Shown here piece by piece: positions 54,310 to 63,600 of a stretch of 64,000 bases of DNA. The notes below the pieces were generated by a model. That model searched no databases. It worked only from the letters and a program-made list of their open reading frames with translations, and was not told the DNA's origin. The DNA is from JANNWF01 sp038205755 (GTDB lineage: Bacteria > Pseudomonadota > Gammaproteobacteria > Xanthomonadales > Xanthomonadaceae), in contig JBBRBN010000001.1 in the NCBI GenBank assembly GCA_038205755.1, positions 1-64,000 on the forward strand, written 5' to 3'. Within the stretch, counting starts at the first letter, position 1, and every line of letters starts with the position of its first letter. A program made the translations under genes and the position numbers.

Positions 54310-55919
54310 GGCGACTCGCTCGCTCGCAACGGACGCGCAGGCATCGGCCCCGACCTCTCGACTGCCGACTGCTCCTGCATGGCGCTGCGCAGCATGGGCT
54401 GCGCCTGGGCCAGCAGATGAAACACGACATGCTGCTCGATCACGCCGCGGACGGCGCTGCTGCCCGGCCCCCGGGCGTAGACGGCGACGTCCTCGCCAGA
54501 GTGCGTTTCGCTCTCCAGGGGCACCAGCGCGGGCTGACGGAAGGCAGTGTCAGACGTGTCCAACGATGCCAGATCATCGAGAGCCACAGTGGCACCTGGG
54601 CCGTTGGCATAGCTCAGCGTTGTGTAGGGCCGACCGTGGAGATCGCGGCTCAGCGCGCCGTCGGATCCACGTACCAGTCCTAGAACCGGGTTGCCGCGCG
54701 CGGGGTATCCCGTGATCGTCAGCGTGTGGCCATGGTCGGCGGTCACCACGATCAGCGTGTCGTCGGCAGAGGTCAGGCGGTCAGCCATCGCAACCGCCTC
54801 CGATAGCGCCAGCGTATCGATCAGCGCCAGCTGCGCTCGGCCCTCATGGTGGGCGTGGTCGATCCGACCCGCCTCAATCACCAGCGCATAGGGTCTGCCG
54901 CTGGCCTGCAGTCGCTGCACGGCAAAGCGCGTCATCGCGGCCAGGCTTGGCTGGTCCAGGCCACGCGACGTGCGGTGATGTTCGTAGGCCAGGTGGTCTT
55001 CGGCGAACAGCCCCAGCACCGGCGCCGAATCGGCCGGCAGGGCTTCAAGGGTTGGGCGATCAGTTGGCAGATGCAGGTCAGGGCGCTTCGCCTTCAGGCC
55101 GGCCAGCGGATCCTCGCTGCGAAGGTCCGTGGCAGTGGCGCCCGCGGCGGCGGCCGCGGCCACAAACATGCCTCGGCCGCCGCCGAGGGCAAGATCGAGC
55201 CGGCCTTGGTCAATTGCCGCAAGCAGCTGCTCCGCAATCCCCGCGCAGCCGGCGGCACGTGCCGCAAGCGGCAGCAGGCGGTTTGCCTCCCAGTCACGCT
55301 CAGGGGAGTGGGCATAGGTCGCAGCGGGCGTGGCATGCGTGAGGCGCGTCGTGGTGACGACGCCGGTGGCCATTCCAACCGCGTTGGCGCGGGCGAGCAG
55401 GCTTGGAAGACGACCTGCGTCGACGTCCTCACAGCGTCGACGAACCACGCGCTGATCGACGCCGATGACGCCCATCCGGGTCTTGGCGCCACTCATCATG
55501 GCCGTCATGGTGCCGGCGGAATCCGGCGTCTGGGCGTCGGTGTTGTAGGTCTTGGCCAGCACAAGCGCAGGGAATCGCTCGAAGGCAAGCTGCGCCTCCT
55601 CGCCGGCACTGCCGGCACGCTGACCGTAGAGGATCCGCGCGGCGGTCACAGTGGACGTCCCCATGCCATCGCCGACGAACAGGATCAGATTGCGAGCGTC
55701 TTCCCGGTCGGCGCCGCGCTCGACGGCGGCTTTCCGTCCGGCGTCGAACCAGCTGGGGCCACTCTCTGCCTCGGTCGGCGCTCCGGACGACAGCTGGCGA
55801 CTGGCATACCGATCTGGGGCAACCTGCGCGCCTGGCGTCGCGCAGCCCGCGATAAGCCCTACCAGCAGCGCCAGGCAGGCCGGCGCGCGATGCTCCGGAG
55901 AAGATCTGGGAACTATCAT
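54306..55919 (-). CDS. Alkaline phosphatase, lipoprotein
   Basis: 537 residues; lipobox LIAGC. PhoA-fold metal and nucleophile motifs: LFVGDGMG, TPDSAGTMTAMMSG (Ser nucleophile), EAGRIDHAHHEG, VTADHGHT and THSGEDV. Removes phosphate from monoesters at the cell surface or in the periplasm. Operon with the phosphodiesterase; no convincing Pho box was found upstream. Confidence 0.93.
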   Translation of the reverse strand: MIVPRSSPEHRAPACLALLVGLIAGCATPGAQVAPDRYASRQLSSGAPTEAESGPSWFDAGRKAAVERGADREDARNLILFVGDGMGTSTVTAARILYGQRAGSAGEEAQLAFERFPALVLAKTYNTDAQTPDSAGTMTAMMSGAKTRMGVIGVDQRVVRRRCEDVDAGRLPSLLARANAVGMATGVVTTTRLTHATPAATYAHSPERDWEANRLLPLAARAAGCAGIAEQLLAAIDQGRLDLALGGGRGMFVAAAAAAGATATDLRSEDPLAGLKAKRPDLHLPTDRPTLEALPADSAPVLGLFAEDHLAYEHHRTSRGLDQPSLAAMTRFAVQRLQASGRPYALVIEAGRIDHAHHEGRAQLALIDTLALSEAVAMADRLTSADDTLIVVTADHGHTLTITGYPARGNPVLGLVRGSDGALSRDLHGRPYTTLSYANGPGATVALDDLASLDTSDTAFRQPALVPLESETHSGEDVAVYARGPGSSAVRGVIEQHVVFHLLAQAQPMLRSAMQEQSAVERSGPMPARPLRASESP

Positions 55920-56055
55920 CCGGGTACTGTGCGCGCAGCGGATGTCAAGAATGGGTCAGCGACGGCCGGAGGTGTGCCAGGCGGGTCGGGGCGGCGCCAC
56001 GAAGCAAGTTTGCCTGCCTGTCATGCTGCGGGGTCTGCTTGCCGCTGCATGAACG

Positions 56056-57324
56056 TCAGTGAGGATGCGGAACATCCCCATCCCCGCCGTTATCGTCGCG
56101 CTCAGCCGGGGGAGGGTCGGAGTACTCCTCTTCGATGGCACCCGCCGAGTTGCTCTTGACGGCGTCTTCGGCGGCGGCATCGGCGGTTTTCTCCTCGCCC
56201 ACGTGGTACGCGGCAAAGCCTGGCAGCACCACCTGGTTGCGCGCCATGCCGATCACCCGGCCGTTGACCGGTGACTTGATCTCACGCTCTATGTTGTTGA
56301 TCGGATCAACCACGATCCCCAGCGTCTGCCCGGCGGCCACGCGGTCGCCGAGCGTCAGGCTGCTGATCAGCAGTCCGCCACTGTCCGCGCGCACCCACTG
56401 CGAGTCGTAGAAGATCGCCTGCGGCTCGGATCTCGCAGGGGCGTCGGCGGTCATACCGAGCTCATACAGCAACGCGTCGATTGAACGCACGCTGGCTTCG
56501 ATCTCGGGGATCTGCAGCAGCGAGGGCGCCCCGGACTCGAAGGTCACGGCGGGAATGCCGACGCGGCTGGCGGCGGTGCGCAGCATGCCTTTGGCACCGG
56601 CGCTGTGCAGCACCGGAGTGGCTCCGAACTTTCCTGCAAATGCCAGCACGTCCGGGCTGCGGAGGTCGGCCCGCACCTGCGGCAGGTTGCTGCGGTCAAA
56701 TGAGCCGGTGTGAAAATCCACCACTGCCTCGCAGTGTTTGACCACGCTGTCGAAAAAGCTGTGGGCGATGCGCGATGCAATGCTGCCAACCCGCGTGCCG
56801 GGGAAGAAACGATTGAGGTCGCGCCGATCAGGCAGGTAGCGGCTGCCGCGGCTGAAGCCAAACAGGTTGACGATCGGCACGCCGATCAGGGTGCCGCTGA
56901 GCTGGCTCGGGTCGACATCATGGATGACCCGCCGCACGATCTCGACGCCATTCAATTCATCGCCGTGGATACCGGCAGTCAGGCACAGCACTGGCCCGGG
57001 GCGAAGTCCGTGCACCACGATCACCGGACTCACCACCTCGCTGCCGGAGAACGTCTGACTTGCGCTCCACTCAAGGCGGGCTCGGGCGCCTGGGAGCACC
57101 TCCTGACCAAGGATGGCGAAATTGGGCATCAGCGGCGGACCCACGAACGCCGGCGACATCGGATCGCCTGCGGGGGCAAGCTCCGGCGGCCCAAGCAGCA
57201 GGCTGGCCAGTGCTGTTGCGTCCACTGCTGAAGGCGTATCGACGGCACCCACGTGCAGCGCCAGGCCTCCCCCCAGCAGCATCGTGGTCGCCAGCACACC
57301 GACCCCAATTCGACCCGCCATCAT
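56056..57324 (-). CDS. Secreted succinylglutamate desuccinylase/aspartoacylase-family zinc hydrolase
   Basis: 422 residues from ATG 57324. Signal-like N-terminus; zinc ligands in GIHGDELNG and DFHTGS; a C-terminal beta module (SGGLLISSLTLGDRVAAGQTLG) of a biotinyl-like shape; acidic tail ending DVPHPH. M14/ASTE_AspA family; the substrate is unknown. ATG overlaps the zur stop (ATGA). Confidence 0.88.
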   Translation of the reverse strand: MMAGRIGVGVLATTMLLGGGLALHVGAVDTPSAVDATALASLLLGPPELAPAGDPMSPAFVGPPLMPNFAILGQEVLPGARARLEWSASQTFSGSEVVSPVIVVHGLRPGPVLCLTAGIHGDELNGVEIVRRVIHDVDPSQLSGTLIGVPIVNLFGFSRGSRYLPDRRDLNRFFPGTRVGSIASRIAHSFFDSVVKHCEAVVDFHTGSFDRSNLPQVRADLRSPDVLAFAGKFGATPVLHSAGAKGMLRTAASRVGIPAVTFESGAPSLLQIPEIEASVRSIDALLYELGMTADAPARSEPQAIFYDSQWVRADSGGLLISSLTLGDRVAAGQTLGIVVDPINNIEREIKSPVNGRVIGMARNQVVLPGFAAYHVGEEKTADAAAEDAVKSNSAGAIEEEYSDPPPAERDDNGGDGDVPHPH

Positions 57325-57812
57325 TCGGCCTTGCTGCAACGGGCGCATATGCCGTGCACCTCCAGCGTTTGCGCCTGGGGATGAAAGCCAAGCGCAGCGG
57401 CGCGCTCCGACAGCAGGCGGGTGACCTGCTCGTCTTCAAGTTCGATCGCGACCTGACAGCGACTGCAGATCAGGAACGGCGCGGAGTGGGACTGGCGCGG
57501 GTGGTGACAGCTGACAAACGCGGCGATCGACTCCAGCTTGTGGATGAAGCCGTTCTCAAGCAGGAAGTCGAGCGCGCGATAGACGGTGGGCGGCGCGGTC
57601 GGCCCGTGCGTATCACGCATCAGCTCGAGGAGTTCGTAAGCCTTGACCGGCGTCGACGAACCGGCGATCAGTCGCAGCACCTGCAGTCGCAATGCGGTCA
57701 GTCGAACGCCGCGCTCGCGACACACCTCGGCGACCTCGGCGAGCAGGCTGCCGGGATCGTGAACGTGGTGCTCGGGATGGGAACAAACCTGTTTGGGCGC
57801 CGTCTGCGTCAT
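57321..57812 (-). CDS. zur: Zinc uptake regulator Zur (Fur family)
   Basis: 163 residues. Winged helix (LTALRLQVLRLIAGSSTPVKAYELLE; TVYRALDFLLENGFIHKL) followed by the Zur metal sites: CHHPRQSHSAPFLICSRC and a terminal HGICARC, two structural Cys pairs. Represses zinc-import genes when zinc is sufficient. It is followed without gap by the zinc hydrolase. Confidence 0.93.
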   Translation of the reverse strand: MTQTAPKQVCSHPEHHVHDPGSLLAEVAEVCRERGVRLTALRLQVLRLIAGSSTPVKAYELLELMRDTHGPTAPPTVYRALDFLLENGFIHKLESIAAFVSCHHPRQSHSAPFLICSRCQVAIELEDEQVTRLLSERAAALGFHPQAQTLEVHGICARCSKAE

Positions 57813-57868
57813 GACTTCATCTTACATCGGTGCGTTGGACCGCTGCTGCAGCACCCGGCGCTGCGCAC

Positions 57869-59260
57869 TCAGGTCCGTGATCGGGCGTTGACAATGCGCT
57901 GAAGTGCCTGTTCGCGGCCGGTCAGATAGACCGTGTGCTCGATGGAGGGCGAGACTGCCGTGCCCGTGATCGCCACCCGCAGCGGCTGCGCGACCTTGCC
58001 CATGCCGACGCCGAGCTGCTCGGCAACGCCGCGTAACGCAGCGTCGATTGACATGGGTGTCCACTCCTCAAGCGACCCAAACGCGGCGTGAACCGCGTCC
58101 AGCGTGGCGCCCGCGCCGGCTAGATGCTTGGCCACGGCCGCTTCGTCATACGTGTGCAGGGGCGTGAACCAGACCGCAGCGCGCTCGGCCATGTCCTTCA
58201 GCGTCTTCACCCGGTCGCGCAGCGCAACGATGACGTCGGCCGCGCGTGGACCGGCGGCCAGGTCGTAGCCCGCCGCTCGCAAGTGCCACTCCAGATGCGG
58301 CGCCAGCGCGTCCGGGTCATCGGTCTTGAGGTAGTGCTGGTTGAGCCACGAAAGTTTGTCGAGATCAAAACGCGACGCCGAGTGGTTGACATCTTCGATC
58401 CGGAACAGCGCCTGCATCTGCGCCAGCGAGAATATCTCCTGGTCGCCATGCGACCAGCCCAGCCGCGCGAGATAGTTGAGCAGCGCATGCGGCAGGAAGC
58501 CGTCGTCGCGGTACTGCATCACGCTCACCGCACCGTGGCGCTTGGACAGCTTGGTGCCGTCCGGGCCAAGGATCATCGGCAGGTGTGCAAAGCTCGGCAC
58601 CGGCGCACCCAGCGCGTGGTAGATGTTGATCTGGCGCGGCGTGTTGTTGACGTGGTCGTCGCCGCGCACCACGTCGGTGATCCGCATGTCGACATCATCG
58701 ACCACCACCGCAAAGTTGTAGGTCGGGAAGCCGTCCGACCGGATCAGCACCAGATCGTCAAGCTCTTCATTGCTCCACTCGACCCGGCCTTTGACCTTGT
58801 CGTCGAACACCACGCTGCCTGAGGTCGGGTTGCGGAACCGCAGCACCCGGTTGGGATCGTCGCGCAGCGGTTCGCCGCGATCACGGTAGTGGCCGTTGTA
58901 GCGCGGCTTGCGGCCTTCGGCCATCGCCTGCGCACGCATGGCGTCGATTTCCTCGCGCGACTCGTAGGCGTGGTAGGCCTTGCCGGCGCGCAGCAGCTGA
59001 TCGGCAACATCGAGGTAACGCTGCAGCCGCAGGGTCTGGAAAAACGGGCCCTCATCGTGCGTCAGCCCCAGCCACTGCATGCCGTCCAGAATGGCCTGCA
59101 GCGCCTCGTCGGTGCTGCGCTCGCGATCCGTGTCTTCGACCCGCAGCACGAACTCCCCGCCCTGCCGGCGCGCCTCCAGCCAGCAGTAGAGCGCCGTCCG
59201 GGCGCCGCCAATATGCAGGAAGCCGGTTGGACTGGGAGCAAAGCGGGTGCGACAGGTCAT
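57869..59260 (-). CDS. gltX: Glutamyl-tRNA synthetase
   Basis: 463 residues, class I: FAPSPTGFLHIGGARTAL (HIGH equivalent) and KLSKRHGA (KMSKS equivalent). The first half shows RVEDTDRERST typical of GltX. Ends 56 bases before the zur ATG in the other direction of reading, so it lies downstream of zur on the same strand or is independently expressed. Confidence 0.95.
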   Translation of the reverse strand: MTCRTRFAPSPTGFLHIGGARTALYCWLEARRQGGEFVLRVEDTDRERSTDEALQAILDGMQWLGLTHDEGPFFQTLRLQRYLDVADQLLRAGKAYHAYESREEIDAMRAQAMAEGRKPRYNGHYRDRGEPLRDDPNRVLRFRNPTSGSVVFDDKVKGRVEWSNEELDDLVLIRSDGFPTYNFAVVVDDVDMRITDVVRGDDHVNNTPRQINIYHALGAPVPSFAHLPMILGPDGTKLSKRHGAVSVMQYRDDGFLPHALLNYLARLGWSHGDQEIFSLAQMQALFRIEDVNHSASRFDLDKLSWLNQHYLKTDDPDALAPHLEWHLRAAGYDLAAGPRAADVIVALRDRVKTLKDMAERAAVWFTPLHTYDEAAVAKHLAGAGATLDAVHAAFGSLEEWTPMSIDAALRGVAEQLGVGMGKVAQPLRVAITGTAVSPSIEHTVYLTGREQALQRIVNARSRT

Positions 59261-59484
59261 CGGTTCTGATATCGCTGGACAGGGCTGCTGAGTCTACCGG
59301 AGCGGCATGAATGCCCCGGCCCGGACCGTTCGTGGATCGCGAGACCGCAGGCGGCGCGCAAAGACCGATGGAACCTGCGCCGCCGGCCGCGGTCCAAGCG
59401 CCTCGCATGTCCAGTGACCGCCGCTTGGCCTCGTGGCCTGCGGCGCCTATCATCCCGTTCCATTGTCCGCCTCGGAGTTTTGCC

Positions 59485-60147
59485 ATGCTGATCCGCCTCC
59501 TGCTCACCGCTGGAATGCTGCTCCCGGCCACGCTTTTGGCGCAGACCCCGGCCGCACCGGAGGGTGCAGCCGTAGCCGCGCCAGCCGCTGAAACCGCGCC
59601 GGTTGCGCCAAATCCGCGCGTCGCGCTGCGCACCAACCAGGGCGACATCGTGATCGAGCTGGAGGCGACCAAGGCGCCCAAGAGCACCGAAAACTTTCTC
59701 CAGTACGTGGCTGACGGCCACTACAACGGCACCATTTTTCATCGCGTGATCGATGGCTTCATGGCACAGGGCGGTGGCTTCACTGCCGATCTCCAGCAGA
59801 AGCCGACCCGCCCGGCGATTCAGAACGAAGCCAACAACGGCCTCAGCAACACGCGCGGCACCGTGGCAATGGCGCGAACCGGTGAGCCGCAGTCGGCGCA
59901 GGCGCAGTTTTTCATCAACGTGGTCGACAACCCGCGGCTGAACTTTGTCAGCGAGCAGAACGGCTTCACCTGGGGTTACGCGGTGTTCGCGAAGGTGGTG
60001 GAGGGCATGGACGTCGTTGACCGCATCCGCGCCATCCCGACCGGCCCGCAGGGCCCGTTCGCCACGGACGTCCCCACCCAGGAGATCGTGATCGAGCGCG
60101 CCGAGGTGCTGCCCGCCGCGCCAGCCGCGCCACCGGCTACCGAGTAG
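59485..60147 (+). CDS. Secreted cyclophilin-type peptidyl-prolyl isomerase
   Basis: 220 residues; signal peptide MLIRLLLTAGMLLPATLLA, an Ala/Pro linker, then cyclophilin (YNGTIFHRVIDGFMAQGGGF with catalytic Arg; QSAQAQFFINVVDN). ATG 59485 has GGAG upstream. PpiA-like periplasmic chaperone; gene order ppi-lpxH is common. Confidence 0.94.
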   Translation: MLIRLLLTAGMLLPATLLAQTPAAPEGAAVAAPAAETAPVAPNPRVALRTNQGDIVIELEATKAPKSTENFLQYVADGHYNGTIFHRVIDGFMAQGGGFTADLQQKPTRPAIQNEANNGLSNTRGTVAMARTGEPQSAQAQFFINVVDNPRLNFVSEQNGFTWGYAVFAKVVEGMDVVDRIRAIPTGPQGPFATDVPTQEIVIERAEVLPAAPAAPPATE

Positions 60148-60194
60148 GTCGCTGTTTCACGCCTGCTGCAGCGGGCGAGTCGGGGCTCGACCGG

Positions 60195-60914
60195 ATGACC
60201 ACCTGGTTCATTTCCGACTTGCACCTTGACCCGACGCGACCGCATCTGGCCGATATCCTGCTGCGGTTTCTTGACGCACCGGCGCGCGCGGCCAAGGCGC
60301 TTTACATCCTCGGCGACCTGTTTGAGGCATGGGTCGGGGACGACGGTGCGGATGTCCTGGCGGATTCGGTTGCCGGCGGGCTGCGGCGACTTTCCGACGC
60401 AGGGGTAGAGGTCGGCTTCCAGTGCGGCAATCGCGATTTCCTGCTGGGTGCGGCCTACTCCGCCCGCTGCGGAATGCGCCGCTTGCCCGACCCCTGCGTC
60501 GTTGATCTTTACGGCCGCCCGACGCTGCTCACGCACGGCGATGCGCTTTGCACGGGTGACCTCGCCTATCAGGCGTTCAGGCGTCAGGTGCGCGATCCCG
60601 CCTGGCAAGTCGAATTTCTGGGCAAGCCTCTGAGCGACCGTCTCGCATTTGCCGCCAAGGCGCGAGCTGCCAGCACTGCGCACCAGCAAGGCAACCAGGC
60701 GCACATAAGCGACGTGGAGGACGCGTCCGTGGAGACGCAGTTTGCCCGCTTCGGCGTAGACCGCATGATTCACGGTCACACGCATCGCCCGGGCGAGCAT
60801 CACCATCGAGTCGATGACCGCGTTTGCGAGCGCATCGTGCTGTCGGACTGGCGTGCAGCCGGCGAGGCGCTGGTGGTCAGCGCGTCTGGGACAACGCGCG
60901 TGGTGCTGGGCTGA
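60195..60914 (+). CDS. lpxH: UDP-2,3-diacylglucosamine hydrolase
   Basis: Lipid A pathway enzyme. 239 residues; metallophosphatase motifs FISDLHLD, LGDLFEAWVGDD, GNRDFLLG, THGDALC and HGHTHRPGEH. Follows the cyclophilin gene by 47 bases. Confidence 0.96.
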   Translation: MTTWFISDLHLDPTRPHLADILLRFLDAPARAAKALYILGDLFEAWVGDDGADVLADSVAGGLRRLSDAGVEVGFQCGNRDFLLGAAYSARCGMRRLPDPCVVDLYGRPTLLTHGDALCTGDLAYQAFRRQVRDPAWQVEFLGKPLSDRLAFAAKARAASTAHQQGNQAHISDVEDASVETQFARFGVDRMIHGHTHRPGEHHHRVDDRVCERIVLSDWRAAGEALVVSASGTTRVVLG

Positions 60915-60937
60915 GCGGCGTCATCAGCGGGACGCCC

Positions 60938-61882
60938 TCAGCCGGCGTAGCGGTCGGTCGCGTCAACCAGCGCGCTGGCGTTGCCTGGCTCGAAAGCCGA
61001 GTGTCCCGCGTCAGGCACCACAACGAGCTCTGACCCCGGCCATGCCGCGTGCAGATCGAATGCGCTCTGAACCGGGCAAACCACATCGTAGCGCCCGTGA
61101 ATGATCGCTCCTGGGATACCGGCGAGGCGTGGCGCGTCACGCAGCAGCTGTCCATCCACCTCCATGAAGCCGCCGTTGACGAAGTAGTGGCTCTCGATCC
61201 GCGCAAAAGCGAGTGCGAACGAGGGGTCTTCGTGGGCACTGATGAAGGCGCTGTCGGGGTGCAGAAGGCTGGTCGCGCCCTCCCACACCGACCACGCCTT
61301 TGCCGCCGCCAGGCGGACTGACCTGTCATCCGAGGTCAGGCGGCGGTGATAGGCGGAGATCAGATCCGCACGCTCCACCGTCGGGATGGCATTGATGTAA
61401 GACGTCCAGGCATCCGGGAACAGGCGCGACGCGCCTTCCTGATAAAACCACTCAAGCTCCCAACGACGCAGCATGAAGATGCCGCGCAGCACCAGATCCA
61501 GCACGCGGTCAGGGTGAGTCTGGGCGTAGGCCAGCGCCAGTGTCGATCCCCAGGAGCCGCCAAATACCTGCCATCGCTCAACGCCAAGGCGCGCCCTGAG
61601 GCGCTCGATATCCGCCACCAGCTGCCACGTTGTGTTGTCCACCAGATCGGCATGCGGGGTTGACCGCCCGGCGCCGCGCTGATCGAAGAGAATGATCCGG
61701 TAGCGCTCGGGATCGTGAAATCTCCGCATCTTCGGGCTGCAGCCTCCGCCAGGACCGCCGTGCAGGATCACCACCGGCTTGCCGTCAGGATTTCCGCACT
61801 GTTCGTAGTACAGGGTGTGGCGGTCGGACACGGCGAGTGTGCCGGTGTCGAAACAGGAAAGGTCGGGGTAGAGAGTGCGCAT
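60938..61882 (-). CDS. pip: Proline iminopeptidase
   Basis: Alpha/beta hydrolase (S33) of 314 residues removing N-terminal proline. HGGPGGGCSP oxyanion loop, GGSWGSTLAL nucleophile Ser, and C-terminal DAGHSAFE His. ATG 61882 (MRTLYPDL) gives the family start. Confidence 0.95.
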   Translation of the reverse strand: MRTLYPDLSCFDTGTLAVSDRHTLYYEQCGNPDGKPVVILHGGPGGGCSPKMRRFHDPERYRIILFDQRGAGRSTPHADLVDNTTWQLVADIERLRARLGVERWQVFGGSWGSTLALAYAQTHPDRVLDLVLRGIFMLRRWELEWFYQEGASRLFPDAWTSYINAIPTVERADLISAYHRRLTSDDRSVRLAAAKAWSVWEGATSLLHPDSAFISAHEDPSFALAFARIESHYFVNGGFMEVDGQLLRDAPRLAGIPGAIIHGRYDVVCPVQSAFDLHAAWPGSELVVVPDAGHSAFEPGNASALVDATDRYAG

Positions 61883-62041
61883 CCGGGAATCCAGACGATG
61901 GGCAAATGGCAGGATCGTCAGTCTAACCAACTGTGAGGTACAGGGTTCCGGCCTGCTGCAACCCCTGCACCCACGCGCCCTTTGCTATCGCTGGGCGCCA
62001 TACGCCAATGCCCGCCCAAGGACGGCGATAGCGCATTTGGC
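61883..62041. other. Intergenic region upstream of pip
   Basis: No coding signal; it should contain the pip promoter. It leads into the palindromic cluster at 62042. Confidence 0.5.
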
Positions 62042-62062
62042 CAACCGCTGAGCCAGCGGTTG
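62042..62062. repeat. 9-bp palindrome beside the REP-like hairpin
   Basis: CAACCGCTG, AGC loop, CAGCGGTTG; perfect stem ending at the first base of the larger hairpin. Confidence 0.85.
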
Positions 62063-62130
62063 TAGGATTGCCTGCAGGCGCGATGCGCTACCAACCCCAA
62101 CAACCGCATCGCGCCTGGAGGCAATCCTAC
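62062..62130. repeat. REP-like large hairpin
   Basis: Arms 62062-62087 and 62105-62130 are complementary at 25 of 26 positions, starting GTAGGATTGCC and ending GGCAATCCTAC, with a 17-base loop. Xanthomonadales and Pseudomonas genomes carry REP repeats that begin GTAGGA; copy number here cannot be judged from one copy. Confidence 0.8.
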
Positions 62131-62172
62131 GGGACGCTTTCGCAGGATGCCGAGGCATTCGCACAATCTGAG

Positions 62173-62210
62173 CCCCAAAACGCAGCAGGGGCGCCGAAGC
62201 GCCCCTGCTG
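62173..62210 (-). terminator. Rho-independent terminator of the IPTL-CTERM gene
   Basis: CAGCAGGGGCGC / GCGCCCCTGCTG (62183-62194, 62199-62210), 12-bp stem with CGAA loop, followed on the minus strand by CGTTTTGG. Confidence 0.85.
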
Positions 62211-62236
62211 GGATAACAATCTACCGCAATGGCTGA

Positions 62237-63502
62237 CTACTGACGGCGGAAGCCGACAGCCAGCAGGCCAAACACACCGAGCAGACTCAGCAGCGCCAGG
62301 GTCGACCAGGTCGAGGCTGACGGAATGAAGGTCGGCGGGACGATGGTGGTGCCGGCCGGTGCGTTGACGGTGAACGTCAGCGGAGCCTGACCAGCGACCG
62401 TGCAGGTTACGGTGCCAGCGGCCGGCTGCGCACCGGCAGTCAGCTGCACGCCAACGCGGAGGTCGGACGGCTGCAGGGTGCCGGTGACGGTCTGGTTGAC
62501 GGGGCCTTGACCCGACGGATTGGCCGGCGACGCGGCAATCTGGACCTGACCGGTCGAGGTGCAGCTGATCGCCGTGGAGCCCGCACCCGAACCATTGGAT
62601 GCCGAGAGGTCAATCGTGGTCAGACCCTGCGTGCCCGCCAGACCGCCGGACACGTTGATCGTCGAACCCGAAACCGGCGCCGAAGCGATGGTCGGATTGA
62701 CGCTTGGCGCCGGGCAGCTGAGCGTAAAGGCGCGCGGCGTAGCCGCACTATCCGCATCCGTCTCATTGCAGGTCAACGTTGCCGAGACAGCGCTGGTCGG
62801 GTAGGTACAGCCGACCACCAGGTTCTGAGTAATCGACGAATTGAAGGTCAGGCTGGCAGGAGCAACGCTGAAGCTCGAGGCGCCGGCACCGGTGATGGCG
62901 CAGCCCGCGACCGACGCATTGCCCGTCGTGCCAGACGCCGTAACCGCGATGTTCTGCGTCGGAGCCTGCGCACCGGGCGTCATGCCGGCTGCAAACGTGA
63001 TGGTCGAACCCGGGGCCGGGTTGAACGCCAGCGTGCGTGGGACCGGGGTGTTCTGGACATTGACACCTGACATCGCCGCCAAGGTGCAGGGAGCGACAGG
63101 GCCGTCAGGGCTAGCGCAACCAATGGTGGTTGTCGTGAAAGCAGAGAGCCCGATCGGTGCGTTCGCCGCGATGGCAACAGTAAAGGTGCAATACGTCGTG
63201 GCTGCCGCAGCCAGAGGCGTTCCCTGACCGTCGCGCGGGATGATACGAATCCGCGCAGGTGCGGCAAGAATCTGACACGTGTCAGCTGGTGTCGCCGCGA
63301 CGGGAGCGGTAATCGTAAGGACTGCATCGTTATAAGCAATGCGAACGTCTGCATTGTCCGTTTGGTTGTCACCAGCAAAGGTCACATTCAATGTGAGGCT
63401 TGACCCGGGCGCACCGGAAGCCATCGCGCTGAAGGTGCCAGCAGTCGCCGACACCGAAAGGCCCAGCAAACCTGCGGCCAGCAGATACTTATTGATCAAC
63501 AT
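62237..63502 (-). CDS. Secreted repeat protein with IPTL-CTERM-like sorting tail
   Basis: 421 residues: signal peptide ending SATAG, several Cys-containing beta domains rich in Thr, Ala and Ser, and a C-terminal tail IPSASTWSTLALLSLLGVFGLLAVGFRRQ-like in layout (IPxxSxW, hydrophobic helix, basic end), the signature of IPTL-CTERM proteins, which are processed by an exosortase. GGGGAG precedes the ATG. Surface or secreted role; no partner exosortase in this window. Its N-terminal domain is homologous to the next, truncated gene. Confidence 0.8.
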   Translation of the reverse strand: MLINKYLLAAGLLGLSVSATAGTFSAMASGAPGSSLTLNVTFAGDNQTDNADVRIAYNDAVLTITAPVAATPADTCQILAAPARIRIIPRDGQGTPLAAAATTYCTFTVAIAANAPIGLSAFTTTTIGCASPDGPVAPCTLAAMSGVNVQNTPVPRTLAFNPAPGSTITFAAGMTPGAQAPTQNIAVTASGTTGNASVAGCAITGAGASSFSVAPASLTFNSSITQNLVVGCTYPTSAVSATLTCNETDADSAATPRAFTLSCPAPSVNPTIASAPVSGSTINVSGGLAGTQGLTTIDLSASNGSGAGSTAISCTSTGQVQIAASPANPSGQGPVNQTVTGTLQPSDLRVGVQLTAGAQPAAGTVTCTVAGQAPLTFTVNAPAGTTIVPPTFIPSASTWSTLALLSLLGVFGLLAVGFRRQ

Positions 63503-63600
63503 TATCGTCTACTCCCCAAGGAAAAAAGAAAACCTCCTCGCTGCACCACCCCACGGGTGAGAGCAACGAGAAGGCGTGTCATTTTGCTAATGACCGCTCG

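Noticed and set aside
55920..56055. Pho box upstream of the alkaline phosphatase
   Set aside because: Only a single CTGTCAT-like half was seen, in the wrong context; not called.
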